A DNA stretch of 64,000 nt from positions 868,001 to 932,000 of the forward strand of contig NZ_FXUA01000001.1 of the NCBI RefSeq assembly GCF_900182815.1, written 5' to 3'. A model generated the notes under the pieces. It searched no databases and was not told the DNA's origin. It worked only from the letters and a program-made list of their open reading frames with translations. The translations under genes were made by a program, and so were the position numbers. The DNA is from Algoriphagus winogradskyi. Lineage in GTDB: Bacteria; Bacteroidota; Bacteroidia; Cytophagales; Cyclobacteriaceae. Positions 1-8,893 of the stretch are shown piece by piece. The stretch's first letter is position 1. The number at the start of each line of letters is the position of its first letter.

Positions 1-1
1 T

Positions 2-3000
2 CTACTCTTTTTCCTGTCAAGTTCAGGATCAAGTATGGCCCAAACGTCTCCTATTGCCGTAAAAGGCACTGTAGTCGATTCAGAAGGCCTTCCATTGCCA
101 GGATTGACAATTCTAGTAAAAGGTGCCACAGCTGGTACTGTAACGGATTCGGAAGGCAGATATTCCATCACTGTCCCTGGAGAAAGCACAGTTTTAGCTT
201 TCAGCTACATTGGTTATCAATCCCAAGAAATCACTGTAGGTAGCAGGACCATAATTGATTTGGTCATGGAGGAGGATATTTCATCTTTAAATGAGGTGGT
301 GGTAGTTGGCTATGGCACACAGAAAGTCACCAACCTCACTGGAGCTGTAGATGTAGTTGAAGGAAAAGTGTTAGCAGACCGTCCTTCTCCTTCAGTATCA
401 CAATTGCTTCAAGGAACCTCACCTGGTCTAACTTTTAGTGTTGGTAACAATGGGTTTCAGCCAGGGGCTGAAATGAATATTCAGATCCGAGGTATGGGAT
501 CCCTTAATGGTGGCTCTCCCTATGTAGTTATTGATGGGATTCCTGGAGACATGGATCGCTTGAACCCAAATGACATAGAATCTATTTCAGTATTGAAAGA
601 CGCTGCAGCATCTGCAATCTTCGGAGCACGAGCACCATATGGTGTTATCGTAATTACTACAAAATCAGGAAGAGGTAAACTGAAAGCAAGCTATTCGGGA
701 AGTGTAGGGGTAGCTTCTCCTCAAAATCTTCCATCCATGCTAAACTCTTATGATCACGCCAAGGTAATTAATGAGGCGGGTGTATTTGGCGCTGGCGGAA
801 GATTTTTCCCAAACAGAACAATTGACAATATTCTTGCTTTCCAGAACGGTGACTTTGACTTCCTAAGATCAAATGCCAACTTCCCTGCCGATGCTACTTT
901 CTTTGAAACAACGCCTAACCCCAACAACGTAAATCAATGGGGTTTCAACCAATTTGGTAATGCAAACAGGGATTGGTTTGATGAATATTTCGGTAAGGGA
1001 ATGATTCAAAAGCATGACCTCAGCCTTTCAGGTGGGTCTGAAAAAACTTCATATTACTTCTCTGCAGGTTTATATGGTCAATCAGGTGTCTTAAACTATG
1101 GCACAGATACTTTTGATCGCTATAATATCATGGGTAAGATTACAACTTCCATTACAGATAAATGGGATTTTACCTACCAGCCACGTTTTTCCAAGCAGAT
1201 CAGGGAAATCCCTAATATGGACAGACAGGGTAGCTATGATCTGATTTTCCATCAAATCGCCAGAACCATGCCTACTAATGCTATGTACGATGGCTTTGGA
1301 AATATCATGATCCAATCCAAAATCCCTTGGGTAAACGATGCTGGTACAGATATCACTGAGACCACCGAAAACTGGCACACCTTTGCAACCGACCTGAGAC
1401 CTACAGAAGGATGGACTATTCATGGAGATTTTGCCATGAAAAACACTGATATTTTTTATAGAAGTAATGAACTTACCGTATATGACCATTTAGTGGACGG
1501 AACAGTCACACCAAGTGGAAACACAGTACCAAGCAATACTAGAAGAACTCATTATAGTAATTTGTATTGGACTAGTAACATTTACACTTCTTACGAATTC
1601 CAGCTGAATGAAGTCCATAATTTCAAAGCTATGGTTGGAACCCAATTTGAAAAGACTCAAAACAGGAATTTATCTGGATATAGAACCAACCTATTGGTAC
1701 CTAACGTCCCATCTTTGAACACCGCTGATGGGGAAATTCAAATGAATGAAAACCTTTTAACAGTAAGCACTCAGGGTTATTTTGGAAGATTCAATTACAA
1801 CTTTGATGAGAAATACCTGATTGAAGTAAATGCACGATATGACGGTAGCTCAAGATTCAGAGAAGGAAACAGATGGGGCTTTTTCCCATCCTTCTCAGCA
1901 GGGTGGAATATCGATAAGGAATCTTTCTGGCAGCCAATCAGCCAGACGGTAAACACGTTTAAAATCCGTGGTTCGTGGGGTGAATTGGGGAATCAAAATG
2001 TAGATCCTTATCAGGATTTGCAACTAATTCCGCTATCTGGCAATGCAGTAAACTGGATCTTCTCTCAGGGCGGAACTAGACCAATCGGATTTGCTGGCAC
2101 ACCTTCATTGATTAGTCCAGACCTCACTTGGGAAACTGCAAGGTCTATAGACATCGGTGCTGATATGAGCTTCTTGGATAATCGTTTGAAGTTTGTATTC
2201 GACTGGTTTGAAAGAACAACTTTTGATATGATCGGCCCCGTGGATCCTGCGCCAGGAGTATTGGGTGCTACAGTACCGCAGTCTAACAATGCCACGCTAA
2301 GAACAAGAGGATGGGAAACAACCATTAACTATGGTCAAACGCTTTCTAATGGACTTACTTTCAATGTAGGCTTCAACATTTTTGACAGCCGCACATTTGT
2401 AACAGAGTATCTTAATCCTAACGGCGTACTTTCTACTTGGTATGAAGGTAGAGAGCAGGGTGAAATCTGGGGCTACACTGCCAATGAATTATATGCAAGC
2501 CAAGAAGACGTAGATTCTTACACTTCACAAGTAGACTTATCTGATTTGACAGGCCTTAGCTGGAATCCAGGTGACGTAAAGTATTTAGATATTAATGGAG
2601 ATGGAAAAGTTGACAATGGAACTAATACCCTGGAAAACCCTGGTGATTTAAGCATAATTGGAAACAGTACTCCAAGATGGCAGTATGGTCTAAATCTCAA
2701 TGCTTCCTTCAAAGGATTTGACCTTTCTATGATCTGGAGAGGTGTAGGAAAGAGAGACATTGCATTTGGCTCTGGAGACAATATTTTCTGGGGCTTCAGA
2801 TCAGGTAATCAGTCCTCCTTATTTCCAGAACATTTGGATTATTTCAGAGACACTCCTGGGGATATGTATACAGGACTATATGAAGGCGATGCAAATATCA
2901 ATTTAGACGCCTATTTCCCAAGACCTTATATTAATGATGGTCAAAACAATAAAAACAGATTGACCAGTACAAGATACCTTCAAAGTGGAGCCTACTTGAG

Positions 3001-3217
3001 ATTGCAAAACTTGCAGGTAGGATATACACTTCCAGACCCGGTGTTGAACAAAATGCGCCTGAGCAATTTCAGAATGTATGTAACAGGAGAGAATCTATTG
3101 ACTTTCTCCAAAATACCAGTAGGTATAGATCCAGTAGCTACCGGAAGTTCATGGGGAGCTGGAAAAACCTATGGAGCGGATAGAATGATATCTGTAGGTG
3201 TACAAGTATCCTATTAA
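2..3217 (+). CDS. SusC-like TonB-dependent outer-membrane receptor (5' end cut by window)
   Basis: Imports oligomeric substrates across the outer membrane with the SusD partner that follows. The first ATG is at 35, but the frame is open to base 2 and upstream codons read LLFFLSSSGSS, the hydrophobic core and end of a signal peptide, so the true start lies left of the window. After the signal comes a carboxypeptidase-like regulatory domain (about residues 9-85 from the ATG), a TonB box with EVVVVGYGT, a plug domain (VIDGIPGD; SVLKDAAASAIFG) and a roughly 800-residue barrel ending in an aromatic residue (VQVSY). No STN (secretin/TonB N-terminal) domain is visible, so regulation by an anti-sigma factor is unlikely. 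The SusD gene starts within a few bases of its stop. Family is certain; the substrate is not readable, although the linked sulfatase hints at a sulfated glycan. Confidence 0.95.
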   Translation, partial: LLFFLSSSGSSMAQTSPIAVKGTVVDSEGLPLPGLTILVKGATAGTVTDSEGRYSITVPGESTVLAFSYIGYQSQEITVGSRTIIDLVMEEDISSLNEVVVVGYGTQKVTNLTGAVDVVEGKVLADRPSPSVSQLLQGTSPGLTFSVGNNGFQPGAEMNIQIRGMGSLNGGSPYVVIDGIPGDMDRLNPNDIESISVLKDAAASAIFGARAPYGVIVITTKSGRGKLKASYSGSVGVASPQNLPSMLNSYDHAKVINEAGVFGAGGRFFPNRTIDNILAFQNGDFDFLRSNANFPADATFFETTPNPNNVNQWGFNQFGNANRDWFDEYFGKGMIQKHDLSLSGGSEKTSYYFSAGLYGQSGVLNYGTDTFDRYNIMGKITTSITDKWDFTYQPRFSKQIREIPNMDRQGSYDLIFHQIARTMPTNAMYDGFGNIMIQSKIPWVNDAGTDITETTENWHTFATDLRPTEGWTIHGDFAMKNTDIFYRSNELTVYDHLVDGTVTPSGNTVPSNTRRTHYSNLYWTSNIYTSYEFQLNEVHNFKAMVGTQFEKTQNRNLSGYRTNLLVPNVPSLNTADGEIQMNENLLTVSTQGYFGRFNYNFDEKYLIEVNARYDGSSRFREGNRWGFFPSFSAGWNIDKESFWQPISQTVNTFKIRGSWGELGNQNVDPYQDLQLIPLSGNAVNWIFSQGGTRPIGFAGTPSLISPDLTWETARSIDIGADMSFLDNRLKFVFDWFERTTFDMIGPVDPAPGVLGATVPQSNNATLRTRGWETTINYGQTLSNGLTFNVGFNIFDSRTFVTEYLNPNGVLSTWYEGREQGEIWGYTANELYASQEDVDSYTSQVDLSDLTGLSWNPGDVKYLDINGDGKVDNGTNTLENPGDLSIIGNSTPRWQYGLNLNASFKGFDLSMIWRGVGKRDIAFGSGDNIFWGFRSGNQSSLFPEHLDYFRDTPGDMYTGLYEGDANINLDAYFPRPYINDGQNNKNRLTSTRYLQSGAYLRLQNLQVGYTLPDPVLNKMRLSNFRMYVTGENLLTFSKIPVGIDPVATGSSWGAGKTYGADRMISVGVQVSY

Positions 3218-3218
3218 A

Positions 3219-4949
3219 ATGACGATGACAATGAAAAAATCAATATCAATATTTGGACTCTTGATTGTTCTGGCCGGAACTTTTGGATGCGAATCCTTTA
3301 TAGACAATGCGCCTGAAGATCAAATTGCAGTTGAAGACTATTTCAAAACTGCAAATGACATAGAAAACTATGTAAAGAAGTACTATGCAGGACTTCCTAC
3401 CCATGGTTCAGCAAATCTCCCTTTATCAGAAACTAGCTCAGACAATCTGATCGTAGCAGTCCCTAATGCAGTGATTCAAGGTTCACGCGCTCCTAGAAAT
3501 GGACAATGGACAGGAGAATGGGATGACATTAGAAGTATTAATATTTTATTTGACAATCTAGAAAATGTGCAGGACGATCTGAGTTCATATGCGCAATTTC
3601 TAGGAGAAGCTCATTTCTTCAGAGCTTGGTTCTACTACGAGAAGCTACAGGTATATGGAGATGTGCCGATTTATACGAGTCAGTTACTCCCAGGTGATGA
3701 AGGGCTTTTTAAATCACAAGACCCAAGAACTGAGGTTGCTGATTTTATATTATCTGAGCTGGATTTTGCATTCCAACATCTTGGAACCAGAGCCAGCGTA
3801 GGTAATGCCAGACTGAATAAAGAAACTGCTCTTGCATTTAAAACGCAGGTGGCTCTTTATGAAGGCTCTTGGCAAAAATACCATGCAGGCACTGAATTCG
3901 GTACTAGCGGCGCCGATCCTAACAAGTACTTTCAGGAAGCTGTCATTGCAGCAGAAAAACTTATGAATGGTAGCTATACTGTAGGCGTATATTCCACAGG
4001 AAATCCAGAGTCAGATTATTACGATTTATTCGGAAAAGACAACATGTCTGATATAAACGAAGTTCTTTTTTACCGAATTGCCAGCACATCAGAGCAACTA
4101 GGTCATGAACTGCAGTTTTATACGACCAGACGCACAAGGGATATGTCTTTGACATGGTCTTTGATCAGTTCTTACCTCGGCAAGGATGGCAAACCTTATA
4201 ACTATGAGGCCCTCACTCAAACTGCAAAGGGAAATGAATTTCTTAAGAAAATTGCAGAAGAAACTGATCCGAGATTACAATCCACAATCTGGATCCCAGG
4301 GGATTTAAGAGTAGCTAGCTCAGGACAGGTATTTGATAAACCTTTCTTGACTGGCGGATCCGAGGAACTTTGTTCAACCGGATTTCAAGTGAAAAAATTC
4401 TCAAACCCTTATTCTTCGGCAGCAGGTGCAGATTTTGGAGGATTAAGTCAAACAGGAAGAATATACTTCCGATACGGAGAAGTGCTACTAAATTATGCAG
4501 AAGCTAAATACGAATTAGATGGTACCATCGCATTCGAAGCTCTCAATTTACTGCGTGATCGAGTAGGCATGCCAGCGTTTGAAGTAATTCCTCAGTCTGA
4601 GTATGGAGCCAATTTGCTCGACTATGGCTATTCAATTGACGATGCACTTTATGCCATTAGAAACGAAAGAAGAGTGGAGCTAGCACTGGAAGGTCAGAGA
4701 CCTGATGACTTTAGAAGATGGGCTGCTCATAATCTGGTAATTGGAAAAAGACCAAAGGGTTACCCTTTTGATCCTGCAGAATTCCCTGGTTTCACTCCTC
4801 TGATCGATGCAAATGGTCAGACAGACTATTTCAAGAACCAGTTGCCAAATGGATATGGATTCAGACCTGATCAGGATTACCTCACCTCAATTCCTTCTGA
4901 TGAATTAGTGTTGAATCCTAACCTCGTACAGAATCCAGGCTGGGAATAA
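3219..4949 (+). CDS. SusD/RagB-family surface lipoprotein
   Basis: Substrate-capturing lid of the SusCD complex, anchored to the outer membrane. The open frame reaches a GTG at 3198 inside the susC end, but ATGs at 3219, 3225 and 3231 precede a lipoprotein signal (MKKSISIFGLL ... GTFGC), so a start at 3219 or 3231 is preferred; Cys after GTFG is the predicted lipidation site. About 576 residues, within the usual SusD range. The N-terminal helical region (SAQFLGEAHFFRAWFYYEKL type) and the C-terminal RagB/SusD region (RIYFRYGEVLLNYAEAKYE; AIRNERRVELALEGQR) are clear. It is translationally close-coupled to the SusC gene. A hairpin terminator lies about 40 bases after the stop, so the following TetR gene is probably a separate unit. 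Confidence 0.95.
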   Translation: MTMTMKKSISIFGLLIVLAGTFGCESFIDNAPEDQIAVEDYFKTANDIENYVKKYYAGLPTHGSANLPLSETSSDNLIVAVPNAVIQGSRAPRNGQWTGEWDDIRSINILFDNLENVQDDLSSYAQFLGEAHFFRAWFYYEKLQVYGDVPIYTSQLLPGDEGLFKSQDPRTEVADFILSELDFAFQHLGTRASVGNARLNKETALAFKTQVALYEGSWQKYHAGTEFGTSGADPNKYFQEAVIAAEKLMNGSYTVGVYSTGNPESDYYDLFGKDNMSDINEVLFYRIASTSEQLGHELQFYTTRRTRDMSLTWSLISSYLGKDGKPYNYEALTQTAKGNEFLKKIAEETDPRLQSTIWIPGDLRVASSGQVFDKPFLTGGSEELCSTGFQVKKFSNPYSSAAGADFGGLSQTGRIYFRYGEVLLNYAEAKYELDGTIAFEALNLLRDRVGMPAFEVIPQSEYGANLLDYGYSIDDALYAIRNERRVELALEGQRPDDFRRWAAHNLVIGKRPKGYPFDPAEFPGFTPLIDANGQTDYFKNQLPNGYGFRPDQDYLTSIPSDELVLNPNLVQNPGWE

Positions 4950-4985
4950 AAAAACTTCATAGGTTTAATTTGGGTTTATAAAAGT

Positions 4986-5016
4986 AAAAAAGGGGATTTA
5001 TAATCTCCTTTTTTAT
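4986..5016 (+). terminator. Intrinsic terminator after SusCD locus 1
   Basis: AAAAAGGGGATT, a three-base loop and AATCTCCTTTTT form a 12-bp stem with one mismatch and a T-rich 3' arm. It sits between the SusD stop and the TetR gene. Confidence 0.75.
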
Positions 5017-5068
5017 TATTTCAGATTATCTTGAATGCCCATCTTTTTTTAAGTATCAATAAATCGAA

Positions 5069-5731
5069 ATGGAAAAATCTAAAAAGATCAAAACAAAGGA
5101 TAAAATCTTACTAACTGCCATCAAGCAATACAACGAAGTAGGCGTCCAAGGCGTGACTAGTCGGCATATTGCTGGAGAAATAGGCATTAGCCATGGCAAT
5201 TTAGATTACCACTATAAAACCAAAGAGGATTTGATATTGGCAATCCATGAGAAAATGAGGGAAGAAATGAGTGGGATTTATGAAAATCAAAACACTATCA
5301 TTTCCTCAATAGAAAACTTCCATTTGCTATTGATCCAGTTTGAAGAGTTCCAGTACAGATATAGATTTTTCAACCTAGACGTCCTGGAAATCACCCGCTC
5401 ATTCCCAGAAGTAAGCAAATTGATACAAAGCACTTTAGAACTCAGAAAATCACAAACTGAACTTCTTTTCGAAAGGCTAATTGAAGAGAACTTTATCGCA
5501 AGTAATTACGCTGAGGAAGCTGAAAGAATACAACATATTATCCGTATGGTTATTTCCTTTTGGCTATCACAACGTGAGGTATTAATTACCTACAACTTTA
5601 CTGAAAAGGGAGAAATGGTCAAAAGTATCTGGGCAATAATCAATCCCTACCTGACTGAAAAAGGCAAAGAAGAAAAAGAAAAAGTCATAGCCAAATACGG
5701 TTATACACAGATAGAATCAAATAATGAATAG
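5069..5731 (+). CDS. TetR/AcrR-family transcriptional regulator
   Basis: A 220-residue one-component regulator. Residues about 10-58 form the TetR helix-turn-helix (KDKILLTAIKQYNEVGV, then SRHIAGEIGISHGNLDYHYKTKEDL); the remainder is an all-helical ligand domain without a recognisable effector family. Its last eight bases overlap the start of the sulfatase gene (ATGAATAG), so the two are one transcription unit with coupled translation. It may therefore control the sulfatase and perhaps the upstream SusCD pair; that is inference from position. The SusCD pair itself is separated by a terminator. Confidence 0.9.
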   Translation: MEKSKKIKTKDKILLTAIKQYNEVGVQGVTSRHIAGEIGISHGNLDYHYKTKEDLILAIHEKMREEMSGIYENQNTIISSIENFHLLLIQFEEFQYRYRFFNLDVLEITRSFPEVSKLIQSTLELRKSQTELLFERLIEENFIASNYAEEAERIQHIIRMVISFWLSQREVLITYNFTEKGEMVKSIWAIINPYLTEKGKEEKEKVIAKYGYTQIESNNE

Positions 5732-7208
5732 TAAAACCACAGTTTTCTGTCTAGGAATAGCGCTTTTATCTCTTATTTCAACACAAGAAAACCTAGCCCA
5801 GACATCACAAAGTAAACCCAACGTCCTCTTTCTTTTTGCTGATGATCAGCGAGCCGATGCATTAGGGGTATCTGGAAATCCTTACATCCAAACACCAAAT
5901 CTGGATCAGTTGGCTAGTGAAGGTAGCCGATTTGCCAATGCCTATGTAATGGGCGGAAATCATGGAGCTGTCTGCGCAGCAAGCCGAGCTATGCTTTTAA
6001 GTGGAAAAAGCTTGTTTCATGTCTATGACAAGCTCCAAGGTGAACGAACCATGCCTATGGACTTTGCACAGGCAGGATATTCTACATTCGGCACTGGCAA
6101 ATGGCATAATGAGAAGACCGCATTCGAAGCTAGTTTTCAGCAGGCAAAAAATGTCTACCTAGGTGGAATGGCTGATCACTACAGTGTAGCGCTGCGTGAT
6201 TACGACGAAAACGGAAAACTAGGTGAGCCAACCCATAAAGGCTATTCCACCGAAGTATTTGCTCAAGGCGCTATTGATTTCATTAATTCTCATGCGAAGG
6301 CAGGTTCTGACAAACCATTCTTTGCTTACGTAGCATTCACAGCACCACATGACCCTTACTCTCCGGAGGCAGGCTACATTTCTCACTATCCAGATGGTTC
6401 TTTGCCCCTTCCAGGAAATTACAAACCATATCATCCCTTCGAGTTTGATAATTTAATGGTCCGTGATGAATTGCTAACGGACTGGCCAAGAAAGCCGGAA
6501 GTGATCCAGATGATACTTTCTGATTACTATGCGCTGGTGACTCACTTGGATAGCCAGATTGGCAAAATCATCCAAGCCCTGAAAGACAATAATCTTTATG
6601 AGAATACCATCATCGTTTACGCAGCAGATAATGGGTTAGCAGCGGGAAGTCATGGATTGCTAGGAAAGCAAAGCCTGTACGAGCATAGCACCAACGTACC
6701 GATGATCATCAAAGGCCCCGGTGTACCTAAGAACGAGACTTTTGACGCGATGGTCTATCTCTACGACTTGTACCCTACCCTTTCAGAATTGGCTGGCTTA
6801 CCTAAACCAAATCAGGTGGATGGAAAAAGCTTGGCTCCCATCTTAAAAGGAAAAGAAAAGGAAGTTAGAAATAGCTTATTTACTGCTTACCGATATACAG
6901 TGCGTGCAGTCAGAACAGCAGAATGGAAGTTAATTCGCTATCCTGAGCGTGATTATTTCCAGCTTTTCAACTTGAAAAATGACCCCTTAGAATTGAATAA
7001 TCTGGCAGAAAACAAGGAGTATTCCGGAACTAAGGAAGAGTTAATCACTTTGCTCAAAGACTGGCAAAAAAACGCGGATGATACCGCAGCATTTACTACT
7101 AAAGTAATCAAGCCATTGGAATATGATCCAGCCACACTTTCCCGTCAACCAGATCGATGGCAGCCAGACTATACGCTGAATAGGTATTTTGGAAATATGG
7201 AAAAGTAA
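5724..7208 (+). CDS. Secreted type I sulfatase (alkaline-phosphatase superfamily)
   Basis: Hydrolyses a sulfate ester, probably from a polysaccharide or its fragments in the periplasm. Residues 1-26 form a signal peptide (AIALLSLISTQENLAQ-type). The metal site starts FADDQRAD (Asp40, Asp41). The maturation motif is CAASRAMLLSG with Cys84 as the predicted formylglycine precursor; the third position is Ala where the C-x-P-x-R consensus has Pro. Later sulfatase signatures are GKWHNE, HDPYSPE, and YAADNGLAAGSHGLLGKQ. Length (494) is normal. Activity would need an anaerobic sulfatase-maturating enzyme, which is not encoded in this window. It is co-transcribed with TetR and ends at a strong shared terminator. 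Confidence 0.93.
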   Translation: MNSKTTVFCLGIALLSLISTQENLAQTSQSKPNVLFLFADDQRADALGVSGNPYIQTPNLDQLASEGSRFANAYVMGGNHGAVCAASRAMLLSGKSLFHVYDKLQGERTMPMDFAQAGYSTFGTGKWHNEKTAFEASFQQAKNVYLGGMADHYSVALRDYDENGKLGEPTHKGYSTEVFAQGAIDFINSHAKAGSDKPFFAYVAFTAPHDPYSPEAGYISHYPDGSLPLPGNYKPYHPFEFDNLMVRDELLTDWPRKPEVIQMILSDYYALVTHLDSQIGKIIQALKDNNLYENTIIVYAADNGLAAGSHGLLGKQSLYEHSTNVPMIIKGPGVPKNETFDAMVYLYDLYPTLSELAGLPKPNQVDGKSLAPILKGKEKEVRNSLFTAYRYTVRAVRTAEWKLIRYPERDYFQLFNLKNDPLELNNLAENKEYSGTKEELITLLKDWQKNADDTAAFTTKVIKPLEYDPATLSRQPDRWQPDYTLNRYFGNMEK

Positions 7209-7252
7209 GGTATGTCTGAAGGTTAAGTTCAATTGTCTTCAAAAAAATCAAA

Positions 7253-7280
7253 AAAAGGGCTCCTAGGTAGGAGCCCTTTT
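7253..7280. terminator. Bidirectional terminator between sulfatase and SusD locus 2
   Basis: A perfect 12-bp stem (AAAAGGGCTCCT / AGGAGCCCTTTT) with loop AGGT, flanked by A-tract and T-tract. It serves the plus-strand sulfatase and the minus-strand susD that converge here. Confidence 0.9.
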
Positions 7281-7308
7281 AATTCACTATTAATTCTAAA
7301 ACTATTCT

Positions 7309-8865
7309 TTAATACCCAGGATTCTGAGGAGTCAAATTTGGGTTATTCTGCATTTCTGGAAGAGGATAAGGCATTAAGTAATGCTTTGCCTGGAGCGTTT
7401 GATTAGAGCTTGGATTGGTATGTCCTTCAAAATTGTCAAATCCATTGGTAGCTTCATTGTACACTTTGCGCAAGCGAAGCATATCGAACCAAGTAATCTG
7501 CTCGTAGCAGAGCTCATGCCATCTCTCTCTTAACACCGCATCTCTGAATGTATCTGCAGTAAATCCGCCCACAGATGGAGTACTTAGTCCCGCTCTGTCT
7601 CGAATTCTCTTCAAGCTTTCAACCGCCAAAGCATTTGGACCCCCAACTTCGTTCTGTGCCTCTGCGTAGATCAACAATACTTCCGCAAATCTGATCAATG
7701 GGACATTGAGATTATTAGCTCTAGTGCCCGGCTGGTCTTTAGTGCCCAATGCCATCTGATTAAAATGCTTGAAAATATACGGAGCACCTAGGTCAAATTC
7801 AGCACCGCTACCATTCGTATAGTAAGTAGTATAAAAGAACCCTTCCTGATTCACCGCCCTCTTATCTCCAGGCTCATATGAATTGTAGAAATCCTCAGTC
7901 GGCACAGTACTCCCCGTACCTGAAGGTCCTGCGAATGTTACCGGCTTAAAGTTTGGAAACATATTATTCATTGGATTTCCAGCAACGATCACGTTGTACT
8001 GAAGCATGAAAATATGCTCTAGAATGTTGTCGTTATTCTCATCGTGGATTGCCTTATAGGTAGGAAACAAATTAATAGATAAAGGATTACTGTTAGCGTA
8101 ATCGATAACCTCTTTTGACTTATCAGCAGCCATTTGATAATGAGATGCTCCCTTACTCAATGGAAATCCTGCCATAGTCAAATAGACCTTTGCCAACAAT
8201 GATTTGGCAGCAGCCAAAGATGCCCTACCACTATTGTCCATCCATGGTAAGCCTGCTGATTCCGCCGCTTTCAAATCCTCAACGATCAAGGCGTAAACGT
8301 CCTCTTGCGAAGCAGGTGCCGGTCTAAAATCTTCAGAACTGGCTGTTTGTGGCAACGTAATCAATGGCACATCACCCCAAAGTCTAACTGCATAGAAATA
8401 AGCCCAGGCTCTCAAGAATCTTGCTTCACCAAGGATTTTCGTTTTCTGTGCAGCATCCATTGGCGTAATTGCCGGCACTTTCTCCAACACCAAATTGGCT
8501 TGCGCAATCACTTTATACAAGCCATTCCACCAGTTGATCACATGTTGAGTTCTTCCATCATAGATTAGACCATATAGGTTATTCAAATCGGAATTTTGTG
8601 CTGTTTCAGTGGTAGATGTACCTGTTGGAGCTTCCAATAATTGCCAGGTAGAAGAAAAGATTCCTCCATCTCCTCCTATAAATCGAGTATCAGCATAAAC
8701 TGATGCAAGTGCTGCTTCGGCGTGGTCTGGAATAGTATAGAAACTTTCCGGTGTCAAATTAGAAGGATCCTCTTCCTCCAGAAAACTTGAACAACCTACA
8801 AATCCTGCCACTAATGCTCCAAATAAGAACAATCTGCCTGCTTTGTTATATATGTTATTTTTCAT
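7309..8865 (-). CDS. SusD/RagB-family surface lipoprotein (locus 2)
   Basis: Outer-membrane substrate-binding partner of the SusC encoded just upstream. Lipoprotein signal MKNNIYNKAGRLFLF...GFVGC with Cys about residue 25. SusD hallmarks: KILGEARFLRAWAYFYAVRLWGDVPL region (N-terminal SusD-like) and a C-terminal RagB/SusD segment (VPLIRFAEVLLIYAEAQNE; LRERWHELCYEQITWFDMLRL). 518 residues, normal length. Its ATG is 28 bases after the SusC stop, so the two form an operon that ends at the 7253-7280 hairpin. No enzyme gene is linked on the same strand, so the substrate cannot be inferred. Confidence 0.95.
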   Translation of the reverse strand: MKNNIYNKAGRLFLFGALVAGFVGCSSFLEEEDPSNLTPESFYTIPDHAEAALASVYADTRFIGGDGGIFSSTWQLLEAPTGTSTTETAQNSDLNNLYGLIYDGRTQHVINWWNGLYKVIAQANLVLEKVPAITPMDAAQKTKILGEARFLRAWAYFYAVRLWGDVPLITLPQTASSEDFRPAPASQEDVYALIVEDLKAAESAGLPWMDNSGRASLAAAKSLLAKVYLTMAGFPLSKGASHYQMAADKSKEVIDYANSNPLSINLFPTYKAIHDENNDNILEHIFMLQYNVIVAGNPMNNMFPNFKPVTFAGPSGTGSTVPTEDFYNSYEPGDKRAVNQEGFFYTTYYTNGSGAEFDLGAPYIFKHFNQMALGTKDQPGTRANNLNVPLIRFAEVLLIYAEAQNEVGGPNALAVESLKRIRDRAGLSTPSVGGFTADTFRDAVLRERWHELCYEQITWFDMLRLRKVYNEATNGFDNFEGHTNPSSNQTLQAKHYLMPYPLPEMQNNPNLTPQNPGY

Positions 8866-8893
8866 TGTTATATCGCTTTAAGTAAAACAAGGA

